From contig WACJ01000132.1 of the NCBI GenBank assembly GCA_008973525.1, positions 186,001-250,000 on the forward strand: a stretch of 64,000 nt of DNA. The letters run 5' to 3'. The notes under the pieces are model-generated. The model was not told the DNA's origin, ran no database searches, and saw nothing but the letters and a program-made list of their open reading frames with translations. The position numbers and the translations under genes were made by a program. This document shows positions 1-12,100 of the stretch, piece by piece (position 1 is the stretch's first letter; each line of letters begins with the position of its first letter). This stretch comes from Stenopsyche tienmushanensis. Its lineage: Eukaryota; Arthropoda; Insecta; Trichoptera; Stenopsychidae.

Positions 1-310
1 GTACTGTGTGTGACGACTGCTTTTAACAATCATTGCAGATCGTCGAAGTTTGTGGCCAGCAACACAGTGTCATCCGCATATCTTATATTATTGAAGGTGC
101 TCCCATTTATTATTATGCCGGCATCAGCCTTTCCGACGGCCTCCTCAATAATATGTTCCAAGTATAGTTTGAATTACTTTGGAGGGAGTACACAACCCTG
201 TCGAACGCCTCTTTAAACTTTAATACTTTCTGACGTTTCTCCATCAACTCGTACACGTTTATGTCTCGACAGCATTGTGCCAATATGTATGCTAAAAAGC
301 ATTTCACGAG
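1..310 (-). pseudogene. RTE-like LINE reverse transcriptase fragment, decayed
   Basis: Read on the minus strand this is the palm region of a non-LTR reverse transcriptase. It shows RVRVDGETSESIKV, then GVRQGCVLPP, then an EHIIEEAVGKADAG segment, then the catalytic YADDTVLLATNFDDLQ. Two in-frame stops interrupt it, one between SIKV and RGVRQGC and one between PPK and FKLY, so it is dead. The motif order and wording fit RTE/BovB-type elements of insects, but the clade is inferred from memory of such sequences. The 5' part of the element upstream of about 310 is too degraded to follow, and the 3' part lies off the left edge. Confidence 0.8.
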
Positions 311-319
311 TGTCAATAG

Positions 320-969
320 TGGAGATAGCTGTATCTTCTATTAGTAGTTTTAGGATATCGCTTGCCGTCTGAACCAGCCGCTTTGCCGTTTCTTGAACGA
401 TTTCTTGAATCCCTTGAATTACGCTAAATGTAGAGATTTATTTATTTTACAAGAAGCCAAAAGTTAACTGGTGACTTGTCTAACTCTTGTGGATCCCCAA
501 TTAAAGTTATAAATAATCCTGACCTCCATCGTTAATCAAAGCCAGACCGATATTAGGAGCCGCCCTGTACATTACTGTACTGTGGTCGTTTTCCTTTCCG
601 GTGCGAATCTCGCATCTGAAGAACGCAGTTATCAAATCCCAGCAACGAAAATAGCCTTGTGTCTACACTACCAAACATATATTATATTATTTAATAGTTA
701 CATGGAATATTAACTATTAATAAATGTAAAACATATTCCATCCTACAAAACCTACTATAATTTTTTAAATTTAAATACATAATAAAATTATGGTCGTAAT
801 GTATTTGTTTCTAAACAATTTGACTAAATTAAATTAACAGCTGGTCATAAAAGTCTAGGGTTTCTAATTAGAATATGAAAGCTTACAAAAATAGTAGCTA
901 AACATTTAAATAACTAAAATTGTCGCAGAGTGTTTTCATATGCTTATTCATTTATTTTTATTGTTTCAG
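320..969. other. intron sequence upstream of the BBX exon, no gene seen
   Basis: AT-rich sequence ending in a polypyrimidine tract and AG acceptor at 968-969. It is presumably intron of the BBX-type gene, into which the LINE fragment at 1-310 was inserted. I see no exon here. Confidence 0.5.
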
Positions 970-2865
970 TATAAAGATGCTTTCTTTACTGCACATCCTG
1001 ACTTCAAGTGGTATAAACTACCAGCCCCTCCTCTTCGAACGTGTTCCACTCGTCCCGGTAACATCAACGCCCCAAATTCGTATTCTGAACAGGATATCTA
1101 TCCATCCCTCGAATCTTCTGAAAGCAAAGCAAAGCAAATCAATAACAATCACTTATTAAAAATAAACTACAATGCGCCATCTACATCGAAACGTTTCTTT
1201 GATGAGAATCGGTCAATGTTTACTCCCGGTAAACTTGCCGATGAGACTCAAATGGGCGGCCTTAGTAGCTTAATTATTTCAAAGGAATCAATTGAAAGTG
1301 ATGATGGTTTTGTAAAGGCTTATCACGATACCAGTATCTCAATCCATACGAATGATGTCGACTACCAAACACCAACACAAAAATCAACAAAATTTTATCC
1401 TAATGCTGGTCCACCAAAAAAACGTCCATTATTAGAAGTAGGAGATGATACAGCAAGGCGTACCATATATAGTAATGAGGAAGCATCTCCACCTACTAGA
1501 GATGAAAACGATGCAAAACTACAAAAGCTTCAAGATGAATTGTCGAAAACAAGTCGTATACTTGAACTCTCACTAGACAATTCAAATGAATCTTTAAACT
1601 ATTCCGATAAACAGTCAAATCACTCAAGTAATGATGAATTCAAATCAGATTCCACTAAAACTGATGAAAACTCATCCAATTATCGCCCATATCTCTCGAC
1701 TATTAATGAATTCAATTCCAATAATTCTTCGAGATCTTACAATAGAATAACAGATCAGGACGATGTCAATCTTCCTAGTAATGAAACCAAATTAATAAAA
1801 CGTGAGACTGATATAATGACAGATGAATATCAAAATAAAAAAATCCAGATGAAAAATTCTTGGATGGGTGATAATGAACAATCTCATAATAGGCTATCAG
1901 GTAGGTCATGCAAAGGAAAACGTTATCAAGAATTTATGGCATTTGGTGGACTCGCTGTAAACAAACGTCAAAAGAAGGAATACGATTCCAAAGTTTTCCA
2001 CTCGCACGATTTATCAAGCAAAAGTAGCGATGATCTTAACAGCCCCACGTGTAGTTGGAAGCCTTTCGATGAACACGTCAAGGAAAATAATCTTAGATCA
2101 AAGTCGATTGTAAATGAAAAGGAGCATGTTTCCAAATCGTTTCCTGATAAAATTGACGTAACTAAAAGTGCCTACAAAAATTCATCCGACATAAATGACA
2201 CTGGTCAACGAACATATTATTATGATGAAAATTTGCCAGAGCAATCGAAGGAACCAACCGATAGCATAGGGAACAAAATGTTTAAGGCGTCAGACTTTGA
2301 CTTGGATGCCAAAATTAAAGCGTTGCCTTCTTTAAGCCTTGAAAAGTTTCAGCAGAAGAAAAAAGAAAACAAGAAACGGAAAAAAAATACTTCTGCGAAA
2401 CACAAAGATGCCAAATCACGATCTACAAACTCTAATTTAAATTCATACAGCTCCATGCAGAACTACTACAACCCCGTCGAAAACTGCAACGAAACAAAAT
2501 CTAGTTTTGATCCAATGCCAGTAATGAACAAACAACCTAAGAACACGTCCTGCGAAAATTTAAAACCAAATTTATCACATGACGAAAAAATGCGCTTAGC
2601 CGAAGAACACAAATCCGCCATAACAGGAAGCAAGAAGAGGAAACCGAGGAAAATTAGCATAAATAGATTAAATCCTTCTATGAAAATCCAACATCTGAAT
2701 CCTGAAATAGAAATAGCCAAAAACAATTGTACAAATTTAAGCGAAACAATTCTAAACACTACCTCAAAATGTATAATGCTGGACCAAAACTCACAAAGTC
2801 CTGAAGATATTTGCGGCTTGACGACATTGGCAGAGGTTGCTGCTGCTGCGGAATTAAACTTCTAG
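970..2865 (+). CDS. bbx: HMG-box transcription factor BBX (bobby sox) homologue, large 3' exon
   Basis: A single 1,896-bp open exon, phase 0 after an attgtttcag acceptor at 968-969, encodes 631 residues to a TAG stop. It opens with YKDAFFTAHPDFKWYKLPAP, the C-terminal end of the BBX-type HMG box, so the rest of the box must be on upstream exons outside the window. Further family signatures are CKGKRYQEFMAFGG (about nt 1909-1950), DAKIKALPSLSLEKFQQKKK followed by a lysine-rich stretch (about nt 2306-2390; the BBX-associated DUF2028 region), TGSKKRKPRK, and a C-terminal GLTTLAEVAAAAELNF. The middle is low-complexity and rich in Ser, Asn, Asp and Lys, as expected for a disordered regulatory region. 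The family is a sequence-specific nuclear DNA-binding factor; its targets cannot be read here. An upstream ATG in the open frame (940) lies in the intron and is not a start. Confidence 0.88.
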   Translation, partial: YKDAFFTAHPDFKWYKLPAPPLRTCSTRPGNINAPNSYSEQDIYPSLESSESKAKQINNNHLLKINYNAPSTSKRFFDENRSMFTPGKLADETQMGGLSSLIISKESIESDDGFVKAYHDTSISIHTNDVDYQTPTQKSTKFYPNAGPPKKRPLLEVGDDTARRTIYSNEEASPPTRDENDAKLQKLQDELSKTSRILELSLDNSNESLNYSDKQSNHSSNDEFKSDSTKTDENSSNYRPYLSTINEFNSNNSSRSYNRITDQDDVNLPSNETKLIKRETDIMTDEYQNKKIQMKNSWMGDNEQSHNRLSGRSCKGKRYQEFMAFGGLAVNKRQKKEYDSKVFHSHDLSSKSSDDLNSPTCSWKPFDEHVKENNLRSKSIVNEKEHVSKSFPDKIDVTKSAYKNSSDINDTGQRTYYYDENLPEQSKEPTDSIGNKMFKASDFDLDAKIKALPSLSLEKFQQKKKENKKRKKNTSAKHKDAKSRSTNSNLNSYSSMQNYYNPVENCNETKSSFDPMPVMNKQPKNTSCENLKPNLSHDEKMRLAEEHKSAITGSKKRKPRKISINRLNPSMKIQHLNPEIEIAKNNCTNLSETILNTTSKCIMLDQNSQSPEDICGLTTLAEVAAAAELNF

Positions 2866-3773
2866 AGCGTAAATTGTATTTTTTCAAAACGTAGGCTAAT
2901 TATATATTAAATTTATATCCAAAAATTAATATATAAGACTTGGAATTTGCTATAAAGCAGTGTGATAGTCTATCACGCAAGTCAGATGTGTAGTTTCTAA
3001 TTAATTTAAATTACCCTTATTTCTTAATCGTTTGGGCGAGTTGCATAACAGAATGCAAGCTTGTTTGTATACTTAGTATATGATTTTTCTAATTCCTTTT
3101 CGATTTTCCCAAAGCTGAAAGATGCTGAAACTTTGGAAAATACTCTCTTAATAGAATTACTTTTAAAAAATATTCCATTTTTAAAATTTGAACTGTACGA
3201 AGCCTTATAAATTAAAATATATATAAAATTATTAAAACACATTTTAATATATTTATACACAAAAATTAAATATATATATATATATATAAATATAAATGAA
3301 TATTAAATTTAATATTTTTTCTAAAATGGAATGTGAGACAATGCATTTTTGCAAGGTAATGGTTCAGGGTACATCTTCAATAACTGTGTATAGCAAAGCA
3401 GTGTGAGTTTTATATTTTTCTACACTATTAGGTAAACGGGAATTGCCATACTTTGATATATTAGATGCTATCAAATATATTGTTAATGATGATACGAGTT
3501 TATAATATCTATTATATCAATTTATTGAAAGTGAAAGAGATATATATGTGTTAATATATATTCTTCTAAAGTGGACAGTGCAAAGCACATCTTCAGTGTC
3601 ACTATTTATTTAACAATATTGAGTTTAATGTTATGCTTTTACATGTCTTGCGATTGTTTATTTAAAGTGCAAGTATGTTACTAAAGATTGAATTGTAAGT
3701 TCTATTGAAAATATATTTGTAACTGTTTATATAAAACCTTTTATTTTCATTGCACTCCTTATAGATTACAGGC
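2866..3773. other. BBX 3' flank, no gene seen
   Basis: AT-rich sequence with several candidate polyadenylation hexamers and a short (TA)n run near 3268-3290. Probably the 3' UTR of the BBX-type gene followed by intergenic DNA. Short open frames on the minus strand have no recognisable content. Confidence 0.4.
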
Positions 3774-4833
3774 TGCGTTCAAAAAGTAATGATACACTTA
3801 TAGAAGTAGTGTTACCAGGTATGAAAGTCCTTCTCCAGAATGCTCTTTATAGCCGATGTAACATGAGTTTGGATGGTTTCAACTGCGTCCCAATGTTTCT
3901 CTTTTAGAACTCCTTTTAGGCAAGGAAACAAAAGTCTGGGAGAGCCATGTCAGGGCTGTAGGGAAGCTAGTGTACCAATGGGATGCGAGTCCTGACCAGG
4001 AAATGATTGACAACAAAGACGCTGTAATTTGATTCATAGTCGTAATGAAGTTTCCATGCCTCTTTGTGTTCAAATCCTCGATTCCAATACAATGAATGGT
4101 TGTTTTCATCATGTTTAGAGTTTCTGCTATCCATTGAAGGCTCAACCATCGGTTAGAGTTCAAACAATCATGCACACGTATTACATTTTGTTCACTGCGG
4201 GGCTCGTCATATGGATAAACAATCACTCCCAAAGCCCTGTTGATTCAATAGAAATGTTTTGGTGACAGACGTCCCAAATTGAACTCAAAATTTAATGGCA
4301 ATCCATCATGGAAATGCATGCCTGACTCTCAGATAACTCGGAGACAAATTTTAAATGACGCATTTTAAAGCTAACTTCACTTTACAAGGTTAACGGCATT
4401 ATCTTCCGTTAACTTCCTTATAGTTTTGATATTGCCAAACTGAGAGAGTCAACCAGAAATGGGGAAACCACTCAGTCTCGAATTTGCATGGGTAAGTTGT
4501 ACGAGGACAGGGAGACACCCTCAGTTAGTGTAGGAGCGAATCCGAGATTCACTTAAGTGTCATGTATGTCTTCTCCCTATACCGGCAACGCCCTAGCGAG
4601 AAAAGGAGGGACTGGACTCTTTGCACTCCAGAAAACTCGGTGGTAATACTACCTTCAATATCGAGCGAATGAGGAGGTGAATGTATGATACAGACGAGAT
4701 GGATGTAACCCCTTCCTGTGAATGGACATTGAAGAGACTGTTTATGACTGCACTAGATGATGACTCCTCTCAATCTAACCCAGTGGATTATATCGCACGA
4801 TGAAAAAAATGTACGCATTACTTTTTGAACGCA
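3774..4833 (-). mobile_element. mariner element with decayed transposase
   Basis: The ends carry an exact 18-bp inverted repeat, TGCGTTCAAAAAGTAATG at 3774-3791 and its complement at 4816-4833. Minus-strand translation gives transposase remnants in several frames: a helix-turn-helix part (EQNVIRVHDCLN, LSLQWIAETLNMMKTTIHCI, EDLNTKRHG) and a C-terminal part (SPDMALPDFCFLA, then KRETLG) resembling the YSPDLAP-D-FLFP region of mariner transposases. Stops and frameshifts are present and the centre is missing, so it is inactive. A SINE-like repeat (about 4434-4757) sits inside it. Confidence 0.8.
4434..4757 (+). repeat. SINE-like repeat, short copy (family S)
   Basis: This block is closely related to the reverse complement of 41190-41720 (shared stretches around ACTCAGT, GTAAGTTGTACG, GGAGCGAATCCGAGAT, GGCAACGCCCTAGCG and GGTGTATGATACAGACGA-like sequence). 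It lacks an internal segment of roughly 150 bp that the longer copy has, and it ends in a degenerate (GAT)n tail. Its position inside the mariner element shows it inserted later. I see no convincing tRNA-derived head, although GGAGCGAATCCGAG loosely resembles a Pol III B box. Confidence 0.7.
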
Positions 4834-5689
4834 CCCTCTCATATTCCATTTCCCGCTCCTATATTATGTATAGTCATTGCTTATGATAAGCTTGCATACC
4901 TTTATTTTTAATTATTTCAGAACAAATACGTTAAGCGCTGATATAAATAAGAATTCCGTCTTTGATTTTATATCATCAGATGACGACCTTAATATGCTTA
5001 TTTAAAACTTGGAAGATAAGAATTAAGCATTTGTAATTATGCAAATTAATTTGAACAATTCAAAATAATATTTACACTAGTTAAAGGTCGTCAGTGTCGA
5101 TGAACTTGCCTTTCACAATCTTTTCGCTGTTTTATTCCATATCAAATAGTGTCCTTATAATTTATACACAGTTTGAACAAGTGCCTGCTATTTAAATAAG
5201 AATAAATTATCCAATACTGCTGTATTCTTCATATTCAAATAAACTATAATTTAATCATTTTTTAAAATACAATTTTTTTTTTAATGTAAAAATAAAGATA
5301 TAATTTTAAAATATAAAATAAATATTTGACTTCCACGTTATCTTTTAGATCAATTATTACAATTGGATAGTTTTTTTTTAACAGAAGCAAACGATTGCCC
5401 AAAAAATTTTAAATCGATTTTTTGAATATAAAATTTAAAACGGAACATTCAAGCGTTTAATTTTCCATCAAAAGCTTTTTCTGTTAGTTTTTCCTGTTTT
5501 TCTATGGAAATGCTTAATTTTACTCGATATATTTAAATGAAATCATTTTGTATTTGTGCAATGTAACCCTTCGCAGTTCGTTATTTGACGTTTTAAATGG
5601 CCGAAAAGCGCGCCGTTTGGACTAAGCGTGCCTGTCAAAGTAGGGTGTGAGAAGCCGTCTTTTGGCCACGTGCCGGTGAAGTAGCCGCG
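4834..5689. other. eIF3f upstream region
   Basis: AT-rich intergenic DNA. The last ~120 bp before the eIF3f start is more GC-rich and is likely its 5' UTR and core promoter. No other feature is recognisable. Confidence 0.4.
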
Positions 5690-8316
5690 ATGTCGCTCAA
5701 CCTGGTGGTGCGTGTGCACCCGATCGTCCTCTTCCAGATCGTCGATGCCTATGAAAGACGTAACGCTGAATCTCATCGTGTCATCGGCACGCTTCTCGGT
5801 AATGCGCCACTCTAATTAAACCGATCCATGTGTCACCGTGGCATCACAACCTTCAAACACCTGTCATACTCGCTAATCATCAATTTTTACTATTTAAATC
5901 CGAATTTGAATAACAATTGTATGCAATGTTTCAATAATACCTTCTGATTATATACACAAGCTAATAGAACACATTCAATATTTATAGCTGGAAATAATTT
6001 TCATTACAATTCTACTTCTCATTCTTAAATCTTTGTTTACAAATATGATGTAAATATAACTGATGTATAACCGCTTTTTATTTTAGGTTCTGTCGATAAG
6101 GGTATAGTAGAAGTGACAAATTGCTTCTGCGTGCCCCATAAAGAACACGATGATCAAGTGGAAGCTGAACTCAACTACGCCATGGATGTGTATGAACTTA
6201 ACAAACGTGTTAATTCAACAGAAAACATTATCGGTATAATATATTTTTAAATTTTATTTTTCAATCGCTTTTTGAACGCCATAATTAATAAAATTTGAAA
6301 AAACTTTTATTTATTTCATCTAGACTCGTTTTTATATTTGCACATATGGAATTCTAAAAATAGCAATTCCACTTGTTGCAAATTGTGTTGTTTGTGTACA
6401 TCAATACTATGAAGTATTTAACGATTAAATCATCCAATCTTCTCATTATTGAAGTAGAAACGAACAAACGAATGAAGCTCTCCTTTTTCAGAAATATTCA
6501 GACAGTTTCTCTGTTCATAATATGATTATTTTTAATATATCCAGTTATTGTAAATGTAATGTTTGAAATAATGATTTTATTATATAATAATATTACATTA
6601 GAAATAGAAGCACGGCATTGAAAATTATCAACTTTAAATGTGTTTTTAAGTTGACATAGAGCTACACAAACTCCTTATCGCTCCTTGTAAGAGGCATAGA
6701 AAAGCGCTCGAATGTCCCATCAGTGGGGACATCCGAGTGATATACTAGATTTATGATGTCCTCTGAAAGAGGACAATGAAGTACAAGGGGTTAATTTAAT
6801 TTCTCCGTTAGTATTACCACCTAGTAGAAATATTAAATAACATTTTACACATTTAAATCCTGGTACTCCCTTTTTTTCATGAATTATAAATATATGTTTC
6901 GGCATTCTTTCCCAAAAAATGCCCATTTTGTAAACATTAAATACTAATTTAGGAGGATAATTCCCTCGTTTAATGATTGCAACAAAATCATGCATGATTT
7001 CGGGGAATACCTATACCATTTATGATTTCAGAGAATTCTTATACTATCGCGTAATACTGAAACAGCTTTAAGCATAGTCTTACTGTATCTAGAGAAAGCT
7101 TAACACTCAGGGACCTGCTCCCGCAGCAATGTGGTATTATTCGTAAGCGGTTAACACTCGGCTTGTGGGTTGGCGCATCATTCGAGATCACTCCATCTGT
7201 TAGCGCTCTACTAAACTGATATAAATATTAGGAATGTAACCGAAATGAAAAAAATAACAATTCAAAGCCCTGCTTTCTAATAATTACATTTAAACTGCAC
7301 CAAATTTATTATTTATAATGTGTTAGAGGTATTACCGTGTGACGGTTAATCAAAGCAGACCTCTTTTTATCAATACATATTGCCGGTGTTTTGCAAACTT
7401 CTTTGAATGATGAACCATGAATATTCGTTTCATTCTTCGTTATTGGTTGAATGAATATCTTTGGATTGGCTTCAATTTCTAAAGCTATAAGATCCTCATC
7501 GATAACTTGGGGATATTTTGAATCGTTACCTCTAGTATCAATTGGCAATGTTACCTAATTACTTTTTATTTTTACTCAGGTTGGTGGGCGACTGGCAATG
7601 AAGTGACAAATCATTCATCTGTCATTCACGAATACTACGCTCGCGAATGTAACAATCCTGTGCATTTAACACTGGATACCAGTTTGCAAGTTTCAAGAAT
7701 GGGATTGCGCGCATATGTTTGTGTTGCACTCGGCGTACCTGGTGGAAAGCTCGGCTGCATGTTTACCCCGATTAATGTTGAAGTTACATGTTACGAACCC
7801 GAGGTAAATACCATTATAAATATAGATTTTTAGTACATAATCTTGAATGCCGTTTTTAAATAATATCCGATTTTATAGCTCGTCGGTCTGCAATTATGTC
7901 AAAAAACAATGGGCATCGCAAACGGCAATCGACCTAGACAGGTTCAACCCATGATGGATCTTGCACAAGTCGCCGAAGCATCTTCGAAATTACACGTTTT
8001 GCTAGAACAAGTATGAACATTTTAATTATGTTGTTGCAATTCAAATGTTGTGCAAATTTGATTTAATCCATTATTTTTATATTCCCAGGTACTACAATAC
8101 GTAGAAGATGTCCTTTCGGATAAGCAGCCCGCTGATAATGCCGTCGGAAGATCGTTATTGGATTTGATCAATTCGGTTCCCAATATGTCTAGTGAAGAAT
8201 TTACAAACATGTTCAATACAAACGTGAAAGATTTGCTCATGGTGGTGACGCTATCTCAGCTTATTAAGATTCAGCTTCAACTCAATGAAAAGCTGACTCT
8301 GCTCACGTCAACATAA
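5690..8316 (+). CDS. eIF3f: eukaryotic translation initiation factor 3 subunit F
   Basis: Five exons join in frame at GT-AG sites: 5690-5798, 6087-6233, 7580-7803, 7879-8010 and 8089-8316, giving 279 residues, the usual insect length. eIF3f is part of the eIF3 complex that loads mRNA and initiator tRNA on the 40S subunit. The MPN domain starts at [18 protein letters not shown] (residues ~7-24) and runs through the conserved [20 protein letters not shown] and [21 protein letters not shown] segments. The metalloprotease H-x-H-x-P signature is absent, as expected for this non-catalytic MPN subunit. The C-terminal part includes [16 protein letters not shown] and [18 protein letters not shown]. 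The start at [10 protein letters not shown] was chosen because upstream codons in frame reach a stop. Intron 2 is long (1,346 bp), the others are 75-288 bp. Confidence 0.96.
6234..7579. other. long eIF3f intron 2 with possible transposon debris
   Basis: This intron contains two minus-strand open stretches with no match I can name, at 6720-6995 (with a Cys-containing [11 protein letters not shown]) and 7309-7548. The first could be a decayed piggyBac C-terminus, but this is a guess. Otherwise AT-rich. Confidence 0.3.
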
Positions 8317-8398
8317 TAAAGGCTATCTATAAACATTCAAGTGATCAAATATAATAGTGAAATCGAAAGTTCAGTATTTGTATAAATACAAAATTTTG

Positions 8399-8404
8399 AA
8401 TAAA
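8399..8404 (+). terminator. eIF3f polyadenylation signal
   Basis: AATAAA lies 83 bp after the eIF3f stop codon and is followed by a T-rich stretch (tgtatattttattt), a good candidate for the cleavage and polyadenylation signal. Confidence 0.6.
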
Positions 8405-8604
8405 CGTTCAACTCCATCATTGTATATTTTATTTTATTTAATGATGTATTCATTCCTTCGGAATATTTCTTAATGTTCAACTTGCATTGCGTCTGCTTTC
8501 TGTTGTTCAGCTATTTTTGCCTATTAATGTGTTGCGAAAATAAAAGGACGGTTATCGTGCAAGCCTGCCAGTTTGCTTCTGAAGGAATAGATTTTGCAAA
8601 GGAG

Positions 8605-8735
8605 TGGTGATACTCTGCTAATGACGCCACTCCAGAACAGTCGAGGGGAATAACAAAATTAGTCAATGATAAGAATGATGCGATATCTTAATTATCAAAA
8701 CAAACGCCTTTTCTCAAGACAACACGAACAATCGC
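8605..8735 (+). repeat. dispersed repeat copy 1 (pair with 60970-61102)
   Basis: This stretch matches 60970-61102 in the same orientation with most bases identical, including GAGTGGTGATACTC, ACTCCAGAACAGTC and GATAAGAATGATGCGA. It has no coding content I recognise. The second copy lies just downstream of a mariner transposase fragment, so both could be tails of a transposon. Confidence 0.7.
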
Positions 8736-8789
8736 GCTTGTTATGGCTTTGAAAAAAAATCGACGGTTGCCATATTTTGTTTACCTCAG

Positions 8790-8950
8790 CAACCACCAGA
8801 CTAATTTGCGCCAATATGGTTCATGCGTTAAACGTCTCGCAAAACAAATTCTGCACACGAACAATGTTTATACTATTTTATAAATCTTCCCGGATATACA
8901 CCCAATAACTCATCAAAGTTTCATCGCAATCGGATGAATGGTATAGGAAT
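8790..8950 (-). repeat. repeat related to the interior of the MITE at 54743-55169
   Basis: Reverse complement of this stretch resembles 54883-55040: both hold a GCGCCAATATGG-type block, GTCTCGCAAAACAAATT, and a segment equivalent to TTCATCCGATTGC followed by GAAAC and GATGAGTTATTG. Related shorter blocks occur at 14443-14490 and 14560-14610. Confidence 0.65.
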
Positions 8951-9005
8951 TTTTACTCAGCAAGCAAACTTATAAACATATATTCAATTATATATATATA
9001 CACAT

Positions 9006-9169
9006 GGGTCTGTTTTTATGCAGATCTAATTTATGCGAATTTGAAGTTATGCGGTTTTCAAAAATAATCGAACCAGTCCCTCGGTTTTCTATGTAGTTAA
9101 GTATTTTTTAATGCGAATATTTTATATGCGACTCCCGGTGGAACGTATCTATAGCACAAAAACAGACCC
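9006..9169. mobile_element. 164-bp MITE
   Basis: Bounded by inverted ends GGGTCTGTTTTTATGC (9006-9021) and GCACAAAAACAGACCC (9154-9169), with one mismatch over 16 bp. Internal sequence contains GAATTTGAAGTTATGCGG, similar to the left end of the element at 18519-19302, so the two appear to be related families. No coding capacity. Confidence 0.7.
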
Positions 9170-12100
9170 TAGTGTATAGCTATTCATTTTATATAAATAT
9201 TTAAATCTTTTCAGATTCAATCATTTTAATGGTATCACCAATATAAAACTGAAAATTGACTGCTTGGATGTTTAGAATCGAATAAAATTGTCTTATGGTT
9301 CCCTTTACACCTTGACCTCATATTACACGGTCATATGATTCCACAAAAATGTTATGCGAAGTTTGAAGTTCATACAAAAATAATCTTGTGTTCCAAAAAA
9401 TATCGAAGTTTGTTAATATCCTTTATTTTTTTTTATTAAACAATCGACAAAATATACATTTACATATTTATTGAAAAAACTTTAATAACATACACATAAT
9501 AGATCATTCATTCATCGTCGCTATCACTAACAGTTCTATGTCATCGACTCTTTTTTCGAGATCGGTTGTGAGTTTTCATCATCGGAGGACTCAGTATTTT
9601 TGGATTTAGCCATTAAAAATTCTGTAATGAGTGATTATTTCTTTTTATTGTATTTCATGATAAGGGGTCAAAATATTTTTTCCATTATGGGATCATTTTG
9701 TATAAAAAATATTCTAATTTATTAGCCAATCCCAAGTTAATCGCTGACTGATGGTAATCTGCGGGACAGGTAGTTCTATCTTTTACATAGACTTAATCAA
9801 AATTTAAAGCATTTATATATATTTAGAAGGATCACATTGGGTTAATAAAATGGCATCTATTTACTTACCAACAATTTTATAATATAAAAATTAATCAACA
9901 CAGATATAGTAAATGTAAAATAGAACACAAGCAACCTTTCTCACGTACAATAAAGAAAAAACAAGTTTACGCTAAGATTTATAAAAAAATATAATCTTTC
10001 CTTAAGATAAAGTTTAACAAACAATTTTATAATATGACTATAATAAATGAACACATCGTTATTTAAATAGCTTTATGAAAAAATACATCACGCCTTCCTA
10101 ATCTCTCATTTAATAATCCAAAGACTCTTACAAAGTGCAAACAAATGCAAAAGCATCCAGTGACCGATGCCACGTTATTCCGATGAGATTATCGATATTT
10201 TAACGCTATTTAATTATGGCAAAATGATGAGGTAATATGATCTAGAATTCTCGCTGCATCAAATGAATATTTATCATCCGACGGAGATAAAAATTCATTC
10301 TAATCTTTATATAAAACAAATTGCATATGCAACGATTTATGCCAAGCGACAGTATACGCATTTACATAATTTATTTATTAATTCATTAAGAGCAGCTCGT
10401 ATATTGTATTTGATTAATAGTACGTATTTACAATACAGATCTGCATTAAGAAATAACGCGCGCCATTCAACGTCGCCGATTTTTGGATCTGTTTCGGATC
10501 ATATGTCGTCCTTAAATGCTATAATTATCACACAATTAACTTAGGCGATGAATGGAATTAAAATTATCGACGAATTGAGGCAAATTAGCAAAAATTATAA
10601 TTAAACGAATAGCATTCTCAGTCAAAAACAGGCACAGTTCACCAATTACTAATTCGCCCCAAAACAATGATTCAAAGGTACTTTTTTTGTCTGAATTTGA
10701 ACAAATAACAAATTTAAATTGCAACGTTAAACATGAAAATAACAATTTAGAGATGCAGTGAAAGCGCTTTATTCAATTGTATATTCAAGGATCGTTCGTC
10801 AATGTTGATTTAAATATGACCTTTGCGTTAAATTGATCAGAAATCTGTTGAAAATACGATTCATTTTAAAATATCTACCAAAAACGGAGCTTTCACTGCA
10901 TTCGTACATTCATTTAAATTTCATAAAAATCAATATCGGTCAGTCGTTTCCTTTTAATATTTAATCAGATTTAATAAACAATTAGTGATTTGTATATTTA
11001 TATAATTACAATAAAGATACGTTCCCTTTTAAAGGGGAAATCAAAAAACTCCACACCCCGACACAGAAAGGTTACTCATTAATTTCAAGAAGACTTATGA
11101 TTTATTATAAAAATATCATAATATCTATTTTAAAAATAGTATCAAACGTTATTATGAATAACCTCAGTCGTGGAATTGAGCAAATTTGAGCATTATTTTT
11201 TCATTTAATTTTTTACTTTCGATAACGTACGTAATCTTATATTTAGGAGCATTTGTCGAATATATAAAAAAATATTTAATGACTTTCGAGGGAAAATTTA
11301 CGAGGCATATCCACAAAGTAAGCGTACTGACGCTCTGATAAAAAATCACAGCCTTTTTACTTCTCAGAATTCTTTTAGGGTGGTAAAAAGGTTTTCTATT
11401 GACGATGAGGTCCAAAAAATGGGTCAAAACATCAGCTGTAGACTTTTGACGAAGGTATCAGAAAGCTTATGCCTTGGCTCATAAATTGCATTTAAAAAGA
11501 AGGCGACTACATCAAAAAATAGTGTTTCATTTACATTGTGAATTCATAAATAGTAGTACTTCTTTTCTGGACGTGCCTCGTATATCCCTTAAAAGAGTTA
11601 CGATGAACTTTAAGATAAGGTTGCAACCGAAAAAAACTACAACGAATACTTAGGTTGTAACTTAAAATTTGTACACAAACGAATATGATATTACAAATGG
11701 GACGATGATTGGAATATAACAGTACAAAATGGTAACTCAAAACATTAATCAGTCAATTAGAAACGCATAAAATAACTCGTCAGATACATCATAATCTTAA
11801 ATATATACGCGTTATGCGAGAGAATAAATTACGTCATCAATTAGTTTCCTGATATATAACCTGCCGTTTCATACACTTTAGCGGCGAAATACAATTCCCA
11901 ATTCATTACACGATACAAAATATTTCACTTTGAGTGACACGTTTAAATCATTCACAGACGCGCAATCACTTTTGACAATTTTTGTCACATCTACTATAAC
12001 AAAATAAAATATTTAGTGACACATATATCATAAAATATCTCCGAATAAAATAAGCATTATTAACAATTTCAATACATCTAGAATATATATAAATTCTATC

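Noticed and set aside
940..969. ATG at 940 as the start of the BBX protein
   Set aside because: The preceding residues are intron; the HMG-box homology begins exactly at the acceptor at 970.
10263..10544. 93-codon plus-strand open frame
   Set aside because: No recognisable domain, no splice or promoter context, and composition like the surrounding AT-rich DNA.
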